This document shows positions 1 to 7,843 of a stretch of DNA of 64,000 nucleotides, piece after piece; positions within the stretch are counted from its first letter, which is position 1, and each line of letters opens with the position of its first letter. Origin of the DNA: Streptomyces sp. R28 (GTDB lineage: Bacteria; Actinomycetota; Actinomycetes; Streptomycetales; Streptomycetaceae). The DNA lies in NCBI RefSeq assembly GCF_041052385.1, contig NZ_CP163439.1:9041001-9105000 (forward strand), given 5' to 3'. Under the pieces are notes generated by a model that made no database searches, was not told the origin of the DNA, and worked only from the letters and a program-made list of their open reading frames with translations. The position numbers were made by a program, and so were the translations under genes.

Positions 1-231
1 GCCGGGCGGGGCCTGATGCGGGAGGGACTGGACCTGGTGGTGGGCCATGCCTTCGGGCCGATGCGGCTGCACCGGCTGGAGATCAACGTCCAGCCCGCCA
101 ACACCGCCTCGATCGCCCTCGCCCGCGCCTGCGGCTTCCGCCTGGAGGGCTTCTCGCCGGGCATGCTCTTCATCGACGGGGCCTGGCGCGACCATCAGCG
201 GTGGGCCGTCACCGCCGAGATGCGGGCTTGA
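1..231 (+). CDS. GNAT-family N-acetyltransferase, C-terminal part only
   Basis: The gene is open at the left edge of the window, so only about the last 76 codons are present. The visible part reads like the end of a RimJ/RimL-type GNAT acetyltransferase, which transfers acetyl from acetyl-CoA to an amine. The stretch HRLEINVQPANTASIALAR followed by ACGFRLEGF is the usual end of the fold, with the N-x-x-S-x-x-L-x-x-x-x-GF pattern near the acetyl-CoA pocket. The substrate cannot be told. Its end overlaps the 3' end of the convergent gene at 209-556 by 23 bases. Confidence 0.8.
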   Translation, partial: AGRGLMREGLDLVVGHAFGPMRLHRLEINVQPANTASIALARACGFRLEGFSPGMLFIDGAWRDHQRWAVTAEMRA

Positions 232-556
232 AGTTGATCTTCATCGTGTCGAGGTCGGTGACCGTCGACTTCAGGGCGCCGAAGCCGTAGCCCAGCTCCC
301 GGAGCGTGCTCTCGGCGCGGTCCTGAGCGATCGCGCCGGCCATCTCCTCGCCGTCCGCCGCGTCCGAGACCACCACGTACCGCATCGAGAAGTGCTTGAG
401 CGGTGACGGCTCGTAGGAGAGCGAGCCCTCCTCGGTGAACCGCATGCTGCTCAGACCGTGCTCGGCGGCCTCGGCGAGCAGCCGCGCCCGGGCCTCGCCG
501 GTGAGCCCGACCCAGGTGCCCCGGACGATCACCCGGTAGGTGTGCTGCTCGGTCAT
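209..556 (-). CDS. small conserved actinobacterial protein (DUF6204-like)
   Basis: A 115-residue soluble protein starting MTEQHTYRV. A longer reading to 661 exists, but its extra N-terminus is low-complexity and would run back over the arginase remnant. The ATG at 556 fits the usual start of this family. The protein resembles small streptomycete proteins I remember as DUF6204, with an alternating beta/alpha pattern suggesting a compact ferredoxin-like fold. No catalytic motif, signal peptide or membrane segment is visible. Function is unknown. It converges on the GNAT gene and diverges from the arginase remnant that begins at 627. Confidence 0.7.
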   Translation of the reverse strand: MTEQHTYRVIVRGTWVGLTGEARARLLAEAAEHGLSSMRFTEEGSLSYEPSPLKHFSMRYVVVSDAADGEEMAGAIAQDRAESTLRELGYGFGALKSTVTDLDTMKINFKPASRR

Positions 557-626
557 GTTCCCGCTCCGCTCTCGCTCCTGTGCATCGGCGTCGAGGCCCG
601 ACTCTACGTCGGAGAGGATGGGCCGC

Positions 627-1247
627 ATGCGGAATATCGTGGTGCTCGACGCCCCCTCCAACCTGGGCGCTGGAGGGCGGGGTGGTGGTGCCGCCGCGGT
701 ATGACCGGGGGGACGGGCAGGAGGGCGTCGGCGTCTTCAACGCGGCCGCCCTCGCCTCCTGCACGGCGGCGAGGAGGTCGCCCTGGCCACCGGGCGCGGG
801 CAGGAGGACCTGACGGACCTGGAGGGGCTGTGGCCGTATCTGCGGGACGAGGACGTGCGGTACTTCGGCATCCGCGACTACTTCGAGGAGGATCGGGCCG
901 AGCTCGCCGACCTGAAGATTCCCGTGGTGACCGTCGGGGATCTGCGGGAGTGGGGCGCGCAGGCGCCGGCGTCGGCCACCACGCGGGCCTTCGAGATCCC
1001 GCAACTGGACGGCTTCTGGCTGCACTTGGACGCCGACGTCCTCGACCCTGCCGTCATGCCCGCCGTCGACAGCCCTGATCCGCAGGGGCTCACACCCGAC
1101 GAACTCCTCGCGCTGCTCCGGCCGTTGTCGGCCTCCGTGCGCTGCGTCGGGCTCAACGTCACCGTCTACGACCCCGATCTGGACCCGGAAGGCACGGCGG
1201 GGGCGCTGCTCACCGACATCATCGTGTCGGCATTCGATCAGCCCTGA
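627..1247 (+). pseudogene. arginase/ureohydrolase-family gene, broken by internal deletions
   Basis: Three blocks of one arginase-like protein lie in order but in different frames. The ATG at 627 gives an N-terminus ending LDAPSNLG, which soon hits a stop. A second block (EGGVVVPPRYDRGD, then NAAALAS) lies in another frame from about 669. The last block, from about 765 to 1247, is long and clean (YFGIRDYFEEDRAEL, then HLDADVLDP, then the usual C-terminus). The missing segments include the family's GGDHS/GGDCS and DAHxD/DGHxD metal-binding motifs, so only the final D-x-D metal ligands remain. An intact member is about 270-300 residues. A short inverted repeat (CCCTCCA at 654-660, TGGAGGG at 671-677) flanks the first junction. 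The last 10 bases overlap the convergent VOC gene. It is very unlikely to be active. Confidence 0.8.
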
Positions 1248-1585
1248 CGGTCCACGTACTCGTAGATCGCCCCGTCCGGATGCATGGCGATCAGATTGCG
1301 GCCCCCCGGCGTCGTGACCGGACCCGCGATGATGTGGGCGCCCAGGTCGCTGAGCACCTGGTGGGCCTCCTCGACGTCCTTGACGGCGATCGTCGCCGCG
1401 ACCTTGCGCAGCACCTCGAGCTCGGCCGCCGGGCCGCTCATCAGCAGGAAGCACCCGACCGCGGCCACCTGCACGCCGCCCCGTTCGAAGCGGAGGGCTG
1501 TGCCGCCCGCGAGGCGCTCGTAGAAGGGGACTGCCCTCTCCAGGTCGTCGACGCACACGCGCAGCGTGGTTCCCAGGATGTCCAT
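1238..1585 (-). CDS. VOC/glyoxalase-fold family protein
   Basis: A 115-residue single-domain protein of the vicinal-oxygen-chelate superfamily (glyoxalase, bleomycin resistance, dioxygenase). It opens with ILGTTLRVCVDDLERAVPFYERL, the typical first beta-alpha unit. It ends with NLIAMHPDGAIYEYVDR, where the final glutamate is a usual metal ligand. One such domain makes half a barrel, so a homodimer is expected. The substrate cannot be assigned from sequence. The start is the ATG at 1585. The 3' end overlaps the arginase remnant by 10 bases. Confidence 0.8.
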   Translation of the reverse strand: MDILGTTLRVCVDDLERAVPFYERLAGGTALRFERGGVQVAAVGCFLLMSGPAAELEVLRKVAATIAVKDVEEAHQVLSDLGAHIIAGPVTTPGGRNLIAMHPDGAIYEYVDRQG

Positions 1586-1628
1586 ACGGACGAGCCTAGT
1601 TGGGGGCCCTCGGGCAGGGAGATCGTTT

Positions 1629-1654
1629 CACGCGATCCCCTCACGCGATCCCCT
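1629..1654 (+). repeat. two tandem copies of a 13-bp unit
   Basis: CACGCGATCCCCT occurs twice back to back (1629-1641 and 1642-1654), followed by a degraded third copy. It sits in the 162-base spacer between the VOC gene and the holin-family gene. No role can be assigned. Confidence 0.6.
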
Positions 1655-1713
1655 CACTCGCCCCCTCGCTCCGACGCCGGGCTCACACGCCGGTACGGGG
1701 TGTGACGGAGCGC

Positions 1714-1738
1714 GTTATGCGTACGCGTGTACGGGTAC
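1714..1738 (+). promoter_or_regulatory. candidate SigB/SigF-type promoter before the holin-family gene
   Basis: GTTA at 1714-1717, 15 bases, then GGGTAC at 1733-1738. This is close to the streptomycete general-stress sigma consensus as I recall it (GNNT, 14-16 bases, GGGTAC/T), but the fourth -35 base does not fit. The -10 box ends nine bases before the ATG at 1748, implying a nearly leaderless transcript. Positions 1733-1747 strongly resemble the sequence before the gene at 22661. Confidence 0.35.
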
Positions 1739-1747
1739 CCGGCGGCC

Positions 1748-2269
1748 ATGAACCGCTTGGATCATCTTGAGCACCTGGACAAGGAACTGGTCGACGAGCT
1801 GGCACAGGTGGCGCGCGAGACCGTGCGTGACGAGCTGCGTGAGCAGACGCGCAGGCAGCGCCGCCGGGCCATGCTGTACGCCGGCTCCGGCGCCGTCGCC
1901 CTGTACGCGGGCGCGTCCCTCGCGCTCGCCCTGGGGCTCGGCCTGGCCACCGCGCTGCCGGACTGGGCCGCCGCGCTGATCACCGCGGTCATCCTCGGTG
2001 TGGTGGCGTATGTGCTGCGAGGCGTGGCACGCCCGTCGGCGTCCCGGCCGACGGGCGAGCACGAGGCCGAGTTGGCCGCCGCCCACGGACGCACCGTCGG
2101 CGGCTCGGCACCGGCCGCCCCGCCGGGTGGGCTCGGTCTGCCGTACCCGCCGATGCCGGCCGGCCCGCCCGGGACGGGAGTGCCCGGTGCGGTGACGCCG
2201 GACATGCCGGATGCGCGGACGCCGCATCCGCACGACATCGACCCCGAGCAGCCGCACCACCGGGCGTGA
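1748..2269 (+). CDS. phage holin family / actinobacterial membrane protein
   Basis: A 173-residue integral membrane protein. A charged N-terminal amphipathic stretch (DHLEHLDKELVDELAQVARET, basic to about residue 42) is followed by two hydrophobic segments at roughly residues 43-65 and 70-90 with a short turn between them. This matches the Phage_holin_3_6 type found in many Streptomyces chromosomes. The C-terminal 80 residues are a proline- and glycine-rich tail, probably disordered. Despite the family name, there is no phage context here. The ATG at 1748 is preferred over an upstream start at 1727 because the reading from 1748 begins exactly with the family's acidic helix. Confidence 0.72.
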   Translation: MNRLDHLEHLDKELVDELAQVARETVRDELREQTRRQRRRAMLYAGSGAVALYAGASLALALGLGLATALPDWAAALITAVILGVVAYVLRGVARPSASRPTGEHEAELAAAHGRTVGGSAPAAPPGGLGLPYPPMPAGPPGTGVPGAVTPDMPDARTPHPHDIDPEQPHHRA

Positions 2270-2271
2270 CG

Positions 2272-2577
2272 CGAGTGCGCGGGCCGTGGGAGGTCGCCCT
2301 GCCGGCCCGGGGGCGCGAGGGTTTCGCCGGGGCGGAGGACGAGGTGCAGCGGGCCGGCGGTGAGGCCCTGGTCGTCACCGTGGACATGGCCGACGCGAAG
2401 GCCGCCGACGCTCCCCCACTGCTTTAAGGGCGTGGGGGACCCCCATGGGCACATCTACACCTGGGTCAACAACGCCTTCGCCGGGATCTACGCGCCGCTC
2501 ACCGAGGTCACCCCGGACGAGTTCCGGCTGCTTCACCGGGACACCGCCCCGGACGCCGTGGCCGCGCGAGAGCGGGA
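2272..2577 (+). pseudogene. short-chain dehydrogenase remnant with palindromic insertion or scar
   Basis: The first part (PARGREGFAGAEDEV, then GGEALVVTVDMADA) is the end of an SDR Rossmann nucleotide-binding region. It reads to a TAA at 2425-2427. The second part (TWVNNAF, then PLTEVTPDEFR) is the N-N-A block and following helix of the same family but lies in another frame from about 2453. The glycine-rich start, the stretch between the two parts and the whole catalytic YxxxK half are missing, so no dehydrogenase can be made. The join is occupied by the palindromic element listed at 2411-2445. Confidence 0.75.
2411..2445 (+). repeat. short palindromic element at the break in the SDR remnant
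   Basis: CCCCCAC (2413-2419) pairs with GTGGGGG (2432-2438), and TGGGGG-A-CCCCCA (2433-2445) forms a second nested hairpin. The reverse complement is closely similar to the sequence at the main break in the catalase remnant near 24097-24128 (TGGGGGTC, C-rich, CACGCC, TTTAA). No flanking target duplication is obvious. Confidence 0.6.
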
Positions 2578-2635
2578 AGTCGGAACGGACGGCGCCTGTA
2601 CAGGCGCTCGTGTGTGCGAGACCGGTCCGGTGCCG

Positions 2636-3622
2636 TCAGCCGAGGGCGTCGAGCAACTCGCGCTCGCGCTGTGCACTGAGGCCTGCGCGCCTTTCCCGGT
2701 CCAGCCCTTGCTCGCGTTCCCAGCGCAGCGTGTCGGCCAGAATCTCCGCCGGGGGCCGGTGACGAAGCCCCGCGGCGCGCGCCGAGGACCCGTCCCGGGC
2801 CGACCACCCTTCCCAGCCCGGCTCAACCAGCCACATCGCCAGCGATTCGTTCCCCATGTACTGGGTCACGCCGTTGGCGAGCAGCCACGCCGATTCGGCG
2901 GTGACGACCGGACCGGTGTGCCCGCCGACGGCGCGGGACAGCTCGATCCACTCCTCGAAGGGAACGACCGGGCCGACGGCGTTGTATGTGCCGGTGGTTC
3001 CCGTCTCCGCGGAGTCGAGCAGCCAGGAGGTGAGGTCCCGTACGTCGACCACCTGGGTGGGGATGGCCGGTGTGTCGGGGACCAGCATCGGCCCTCGCGG
3101 ATCGCGTGCGGCGCGGGCGACCCAGTAGCCGGAGCGCCCGCTGTGATCGCCCGGGCCGCCGATGAGCCCGGCTCGCGCGATGAGGAGGCGGTCGCCCACA
3201 GCGGCCGTCGACGCCTGCTCGCAGGCGACCTTCGCCTCGCCGTACAACTCGCGGTCGACCTCGCTCCGGTCAGTCGGGGCGAGCAGGGCCGCGGACTCGT
3301 CGGCCCCCAGCGTGGCGTGGGAGGCGTAGGCGTTGCCGGACGAGACGTATACCCAGTGCCCGGCCTTGCCGGCCAGCACGTCGAGCGCTCCACGAACGAA
3401 GCCCGGCTGCCATGACACCTCGACGACCGCGTCCCATGTCCGGTCGAGCAGGGGCTCCAACGCCGACGGATCGCGCCGGTCGGCGGCGACCAGTGTCGCT
3501 CCGTCCGCGACTTCTCCGCTCTCGCCACGCGCGAGGCAGGTCACCCGGTGGCCGCGTTCGATCGCCTGCCGCGACAGCTCCCGAGCCACCCATGCCGTTC
3601 CGCCCAGAACTAGGATCTCCAT
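2636..3622 (-). CDS. NAD(P)-dependent epimerase/dehydratase (extended SDR)
   Basis: A 328-residue enzyme of the extended short-chain dehydrogenase group. Residues 1-12 (MEILVLGGTAWV) carry the first beta strand and a GGTxxx nucleotide-binding loop. WVYVSSGNAYAS near residue 95 holds the catalytic-region serine. The expected YxxxK region appears as ELYGEAKVACE. The later PTQVVDVRDL and TYNAVGP blocks are typical of isoflavone-reductase- or RNA-binding-like epimerase proteins. The true substrate is unknown. The ATG at 3622 is chosen because it begins the Rossmann strand directly; an upstream start adds only four residues. It converges on the SDR remnant. Confidence 0.8.
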   Translation of the reverse strand: MEILVLGGTAWVARELSRQAIERGHRVTCLARGESGEVADGATLVAADRRDPSALEPLLDRTWDAVVEVSWQPGFVRGALDVLAGKAGHWVYVSSGNAYASHATLGADESAALLAPTDRSEVDRELYGEAKVACEQASTAAVGDRLLIARAGLIGGPGDHSGRSGYWVARAARDPRGPMLVPDTPAIPTQVVDVRDLTSWLLDSAETGTTGTYNAVGPVVPFEEWIELSRAVGGHTGPVVTAESAWLLANGVTQYMGNESLAMWLVEPGWEGWSARDGSSARAAGLRHRPPAEILADTLRWEREQGLDRERRAGLSAQRERELLDALG

Positions 3623-3762
3623 ACCGACACACAAGCATCGGGATCATCGCCCGGCCAGGCGGATTCGCTGACAGCAGATGGTCAGCCGTCAGATCGATCG
3701 CAACCCTCGGGCCATAACGTCGACCGACCGAGGCATCCAAACACCCGATCACGGAACGACAC

Positions 3763-4854
3763 TTAGGCGACCCGGTACTCCTGCACCTCCTCCGCCCTCA
3801 GCGTCAACCCGTGGCCGATGCCCTGCGTCGGGGTCACCGTGCCGCCCGTCGGGTCCAGGGCGCCGTCGAAGAACATGTCCTCCACGCGGACGTGGTCGTG
3901 GAACCACTCGATGTGGCGGAGGTTGGGGATCGCGGCGGCCGCGGCGACGTGGGCGTGCGGTGCGCAGTGGGCCGAGACCTGCAGGCCGTGGGCCTGGGCC
4001 AGAGCGGCTGCGCGCAGGAACTCGGTGAGGCCGCCGCAGCGGGTCGCGTCGATCTGGAGGCAGTCGACCGCGCCGGCGGCGATCATGCGGGCGAAGTACG
4101 GGAGGTCGTAGCCGTATTCACCGGCCGTGACGTCGCACGCCAAGGCGTCGCGGATCAGGCGCAGGCCGGTCAGGTCGTCCGAGGACACCGGCTCCTCGAA
4201 CCAGCCGACGCCGTGCTCGGCGAGGGCCTGCCCGACGCGGACCGCCTGCTTGCGGGTGTAGGCGCCGTTGGCGTCGACATACAACTCGGCCTCGGGGCCG
4301 ATCACTTGGCGGGCCGCTTCGACCCGGGAGATGTCGCGCAGGACCGCGCGGCCCCGGTCCTCGCCGATCTTGATCTTCACGCGTGGGATGTGCTGACCGT
4401 GCACCCAGCCGTTCAACTGCGCGGCCAGGTGGGTGTCGTGGTACGTGGTGAAGCCTCCGCTGCCGTAGACCGGGACGTGTTCCCGGCAGATGCCCAGCAG
4501 CCGGCCCAGGGGCAGTTCGAGCAGGCGGGCCTTGAGGTCCCACAGGGCGATGTCCAGCGCCGAGATCGCGCAAGCGGCGACGCCCGGACGGCCCGCGTTG
4601 CGGACCGCGCGGGACATCGCCTCGTGCGCGGCCGGGATGTCCAGGGCGCTTCGCCCCTCGACGAGGGGGGCGAGGTGGTCGCGCAGGAAGTCGCCGACCG
4701 CCGCCGGGCCGTACGTCCAGCCGGTGCCGGTGGCGTCGCCCGCCGTCACCTCGGCGATCACCACGGTCGTGGAGTTCCAGGCCAGGGTGCCGTCCGCCTC
4801 GGGGGCGTCGGTGGGCACCGTGTAGACGGAGACGACGGGGAGGTGGAGTTTCAT
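3763..4854 (-). CDS. enolase-superfamily enzyme (mandelate racemase/muconate lactonizing type)
   Basis: A 363-residue enolase-superfamily protein. The N-terminal capping domain covers about residues 1-125, ending ALDIALWDLKARLL. The barrel domain carries PRVKIKIGED (the KxK base motif), ELYVDANGAY and WFEEP (metal-binding Asp and Glu), and AGEYGYD with the third acidic ligand. QVSAHCAPHAHV near residue 310 supplies a histidine, as in mandelate racemase or acid-sugar dehydratases. It probably removes a proton next to a carboxylate of a sugar acid or similar compound. The start lies 19 bases after the stop of the F420-dependent oxidoreductase, so the two are probably co-transcribed. Confidence 0.85.
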   Translation of the reverse strand: MKLHLPVVSVYTVPTDAPEADGTLAWNSTTVVIAEVTAGDATGTGWTYGPAAVGDFLRDHLAPLVEGRSALDIPAAHEAMSRAVRNAGRPGVAACAISALDIALWDLKARLLELPLGRLLGICREHVPVYGSGGFTTYHDTHLAAQLNGWVHGQHIPRVKIKIGEDRGRAVLRDISRVEAARQVIGPEAELYVDANGAYTRKQAVRVGQALAEHGVGWFEEPVSSDDLTGLRLIRDALACDVTAGEYGYDLPYFARMIAAGAVDCLQIDATRCGGLTEFLRAAALAQAHGLQVSAHCAPHAHVAAAAAIPNLRHIEWFHDHVRVEDMFFDGALDPTGGTVTPTQGIGHGLTLRAEEVQEYRVA

Positions 4855-4873
4855 CGCGTGGGTCCGCCCCTCG

Positions 4874-5830
4874 TCACGGCTGAAGCTGCGGCAGCACCTT
4901 CGTACGGTAGAAGTCGAAGAAGCCGCGCTGATCGGGGCCGATCTGGCTGACGTAGACCCGGTCGAAGCCCGCGTCGGCGAAGGCGTTCAGCTCGGACACG
5001 TGCTCGTCGACGTCGTCCCCGCACACCGTGTTCTCGCTCACCATCTGCTCGGTGACCAGCGGTTCCAACTGCTCGAAGTGGCGCGGCGAGGGCAGGATCT
5101 GGGGCATCTCGCCGGGCAGCAGCTGGTTGGACCACAGCCGCCGTACGGTCCGTACGGCCTCGTCGCGGTCGGTGCCGTAGCAGACCTTGGTGCCGCCCAT
5201 GACCGGCTTGGCGTGCCCGCCGCCCTTGCGGAACTGGGTCACCAGCTCCTCGTCCGGCATCATCGTGATGAAGCCGTCGCCGACCCGGGCCGCGAGCGCC
5301 GTCGCCGCCGGGCCGAAGCCGGAGATGTCGATCTGGACCGGCTCGTCGGGGATCGTGTAGAGGCGGGCGTTCTCCACCCGGTAGTGGGCGCCGTAATGGC
5401 TGACCTCCTCGCCGGTGAACAGCCGGCGCATGATCAGGATCGCCTCCTCCAGCATCTCCAGGCGCACGCTCGCGGGCGGCCAGATATGGCCGAGGATGTG
5501 CTCGTTGAGGGCCTCACCACTGCCGACGCCGAGCCGGAAACGGCCGTTCGTCATCACCGCGGAGGTCGCCGCCGCCTGCGCCACCACCGCCGGGTGGGTC
5601 CGCACGGTCGGGCAGGTCACGGCCGTCTCGACGGGCAGCGACACCGCCTCCGAGAGCGCGCCGATCACCGACCACACGAACGGGCTCTCGCCCTGTGCGT
5701 CGTTCCACGGGTGGTAGTGGTCCGAGATCCACAGCGACTGGAATCCGGCCTGTTCCGCCATCCTCGCCTGCTCGACGAGTTCGGCGGGACGGAACTCCTC
5801 GCACGCCAGGAAGTAGCCGTACTCGGGCAT
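4874..5830 (-). CDS. F420-dependent LLM-class oxidoreductase (TIGR03557-like)
   Basis: A 318-residue luciferase-like barrel flavin/F420 enzyme. MPEYGYFLACEEF, LWISDHYHPW, and RFRLGVGSGEALNEHI, with EMLEEAILIMRRLF following, are the standard blocks of the group close to F420-dependent glucose-6-phosphate dehydrogenase. It should transfer hydride between coenzyme F420 and an organic substrate in the cytoplasm; the substrate is unknown. The ATG at 5830 is preceded by a GGAGG-type ribosome site. A good stress-sigma promoter candidate lies about 60 bases upstream on the same strand. It heads a likely two-gene unit with the enolase-superfamily gene. Confidence 0.87.
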   Translation of the reverse strand: MPEYGYFLACEEFRPAELVEQARMAEQAGFQSLWISDHYHPWNDAQGESPFVWSVIGALSEAVSLPVETAVTCPTVRTHPAVVAQAAATSAVMTNGRFRLGVGSGEALNEHILGHIWPPASVRLEMLEEAILIMRRLFTGEEVSHYGAHYRVENARLYTIPDEPVQIDISGFGPAATALAARVGDGFITMMPDEELVTQFRKGGGHAKPVMGGTKVCYGTDRDEAVRTVRRLWSNQLLPGEMPQILPSPRHFEQLEPLVTEQMVSENTVCGDDVDEHVSELNAFADAGFDRVYVSQIGPDQRGFFDFYRTKVLPQLQP

Positions 5831-5887
5831 GGGGACACCTCCGGGACTGCCGCGTCGAGTCAGCGGCGGGGACGGGTTGCCGTCCGG

Positions 5888-5911
5888 GTACCCGGCGGCC
5901 CGACGGGAAAC
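5888..5911 (-). promoter_or_regulatory. candidate SigB/SigF-type promoter for the F420 oxidoreductase
   Basis: On the minus strand GTTT (complement of 5908-5911), 14 bases, then GGGTAC (complement of 5888-5893). This is a full match to the consensus I recall for streptomycete stress sigma factors. It lies 58 bases before the ATG at 5830. The GGGTACCC core is palindromic, but no matching -35 box is present on the plus strand. Confidence 0.5.
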
Positions 5912-6028
5912 CGGGCCCGGCCGGGTCGGCGTGCCGGGGACCGGCGCTGCCCGGGGGCGACGTTTGGGGGCCTTGACCAGGGGGACGCGGAAGGCTCCCG
6001 AGGTACGCGACAGCCCCGGAGGCCAACC

Positions 6029-7843
6029 GTGAGTCGACCCCGCATAGTGATCGTCGGCGCCGGATTCGCCGGGTACCGGGCGGCCCGCGCCCTGTCCCGG
6101 CTCACCCGGAACAAGGCCGACATCACCCTGCTGAACCCGACCGACTACTTCCTGTATCTGCCCCTGCTGCCTCAGGTCGCCGCCGGCATCCTGGAACCAC
6201 GCCGGGTGACCGTCTCGCTCTCCGGCACCCTGCCCCACGTGCGGCTGGTGCTGGGGGAGGCCGACGCCATCGACCTCGACGGGCGAGCCGTGCACTACAC
6301 CGGCCCCGAGGGCGACGGCGGGACACTGCCCTTCGACCGGCTGATCCTCGCCGCGGGCAGTGTCAACAAGCTGCTGCCCATCCCCGGTGTCGCCGAGCAC
6401 GCGCACGGTTTCCGCGGCCTGCCCGAGGCGCTGTATCTGCGAGACCACGTGACCCGGCAGGTGGAGCTGGCAGCCGCCGCCGACGACCCCGAGAGCTGCT
6501 CGGCGCGATGCACCTTCGTGGTGGTGGGCGCCGGATACACCGGCACGGAGGTTGCCGCGCAGGGCAAGCTGTTCACCGACTCCCAGGTGCGCAAACACCC
6601 CCTGCGGGCAGGCATACGGCCGCGCTGGATGCTGCTCGACATCGCCGAACGCGTCCTGCCCGAGCTGGACGAGCGGCTGTCGCGCACCGCCGACCGGGTG
6701 CTGCGGCAGCGGGGCGTGGAGGTGCGGATGGGCACCTCCGTGAAGGAGGCCACGCACGGCGGAGTGCTGCTGACCGACGGCGAGTTCGTCGACACGCGCA
6801 CGCTGGTGTGGTGCGTCGGCGTACGGCCCGATCCGCTCGCCGAGTCCCTGGGGTTGCCGCTGGAGCAGGGCCGCCTCCTCGTCGACCCGCACCTCCAGGT
6901 GCCGGGCCGGCCCGAGGTGTTCGCCGCCGGGGACGGGGCTGCCGTGCCCGACCTGGAGAAACCCGGCGAGTACACCCCGATGACCGCCCAGCACGCCTGG
7001 CGGCAGGGCAAGACCGTGGCCCACAACGTCGCCGCGTCCCTCGGTATCGGGGAGCGGCGCGCCTACCGCCACCGCGACATGGGCTTCGTCGTCGACCTGG
7101 GCGGCGTCAAGGCGGCCGCCAACCCGCTGGGCGTCCACCTGTCCGGCGTGGCGGCGGGCGCGGTCACCCGCGGTTACCACCTCGCCGCGATGCCCGGCAA
7201 CCGCGTCCGCGTCGCCGCCGACTGGCTCCTGGACGCCGTACTGCCGCGCCAGGCCGTGCAGTTGGGCCTCGTGCGAGCGTGGTCGGTACCGCTGGACACC
7301 GCGTCACCGGAGGTGGCTCGGGTGCCGGGGCGGGGGGAGAAGGACGGGGACGGGGGAGCGGAGGGCCGCTCTGGTGCTGGGACTGCGGGGAGCCGGTCTG
7401 GTGCTGGGCCCGCGGAGAACCAGCCGGGTGGTGAGCCCGCGAAGGGCTTCGAATCGCCGAGCCCCGCAGACCACCCGGATGCCGTTGAGGCCCAGGACAG
7501 CAAGCGCTTCGGCGCGCCCCTTTCCGTCCGGCGCCCCGATGCCGTCAAGGGAGGCGGGACATCAGGTCGGGGCGGTCGCGCCGACACCCCCGAGAAGTCC
7601 GAACCTCCCGACCCCGTCCAGGACCCCGACGCCGCCAAGCACGACGAACCCCCTGGCCCCGTGAAGCGACCCGGTCCCCGACCGCATGGCAAGCCGCGGC
7701 CTGGCGACCCCTCCGCCGTCACCCCCGAGACCGGCGAACCACCCCCGGGCACCCCGTCCATCCACAAGCCCCACCCCGACGCCCCCACAGCACCCGAACC
7801 GCCCGAACCCCGCTCCCACAACCCCTCGGAAGGACCCTCATGA
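6029..7843 (+). CDS. NAD(P)/FAD-dependent oxidoreductase (type II NADH dehydrogenase-like) with proline-rich tail
   Basis: A 604-residue flavoprotein. Residues 1-430 form a two-dinucleotide-domain oxidoreductase: IVIVGAGFAGYRAARAL binds FAD, FVVVGAGYTGTEVAAQG binds NAD(P)H, and RPEVFAAGDGAA closes the FAD site. MTAQHAWRQGKTVAHNV is typical of NDH-2 enzymes, which pass electrons from NADH to quinone at the membrane without pumping protons. Residues from about 430 to the end are a low-complexity Pro/Gly/Asp/Lys tail, unusual for the family. The GTG at 6029 follows a GGAGG site; longer upstream readings have no family similarity. Its end overlaps the transketolase start (ATGA), so the two are translationally coupled. 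Confidence 0.83.
   Translation: MSRPRIVIVGAGFAGYRAARALSRLTRNKADITLLNPTDYFLYLPLLPQVAAGILEPRRVTVSLSGTLPHVRLVLGEADAIDLDGRAVHYTGPEGDGGTLPFDRLILAAGSVNKLLPIPGVAEHAHGFRGLPEALYLRDHVTRQVELAAAADDPESCSARCTFVVVGAGYTGTEVAAQGKLFTDSQVRKHPLRAGIRPRWMLLDIAERVLPELDERLSRTADRVLRQRGVEVRMGTSVKEATHGGVLLTDGEFVDTRTLVWCVGVRPDPLAESLGLPLEQGRLLVDPHLQVPGRPEVFAAGDGAAVPDLEKPGEYTPMTAQHAWRQGKTVAHNVAASLGIGERRAYRHRDMGFVVDLGGVKAAANPLGVHLSGVAAGAVTRGYHLAAMPGNRVRVAADWLLDAVLPRQAVQLGLVRAWSVPLDTASPEVARVPGRGEKDGDGGAEGRSGAGTAGSRSGAGPAENQPGGEPAKGFESPSPADHPDAVEAQDSKRFGAPLSVRRPDAVKGGGTSGRGGRADTPEKSEPPDPVQDPDAAKHDEPPGPVKRPGPRPHGKPRPGDPSAVTPETGEPPPGTPSIHKPHPDAPTAPEPPEPRSHNPSEGPS

Noticed and set aside
195..1556. Long minus-strand reading frame of 453 codons
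   Set aside because: Its protein is arginine/proline-rich low-complexity without family similarity. It covers real genes on both strands and is a shadow of GC-rich third positions.
4874..7180. Minus-strand reading frame of 768 codons and a plus-strand one from 5000
   Set aside because: Only the parts 4874-5830 (minus) and 6029-7843 (plus) have family motifs. The rest is antisense shadow.
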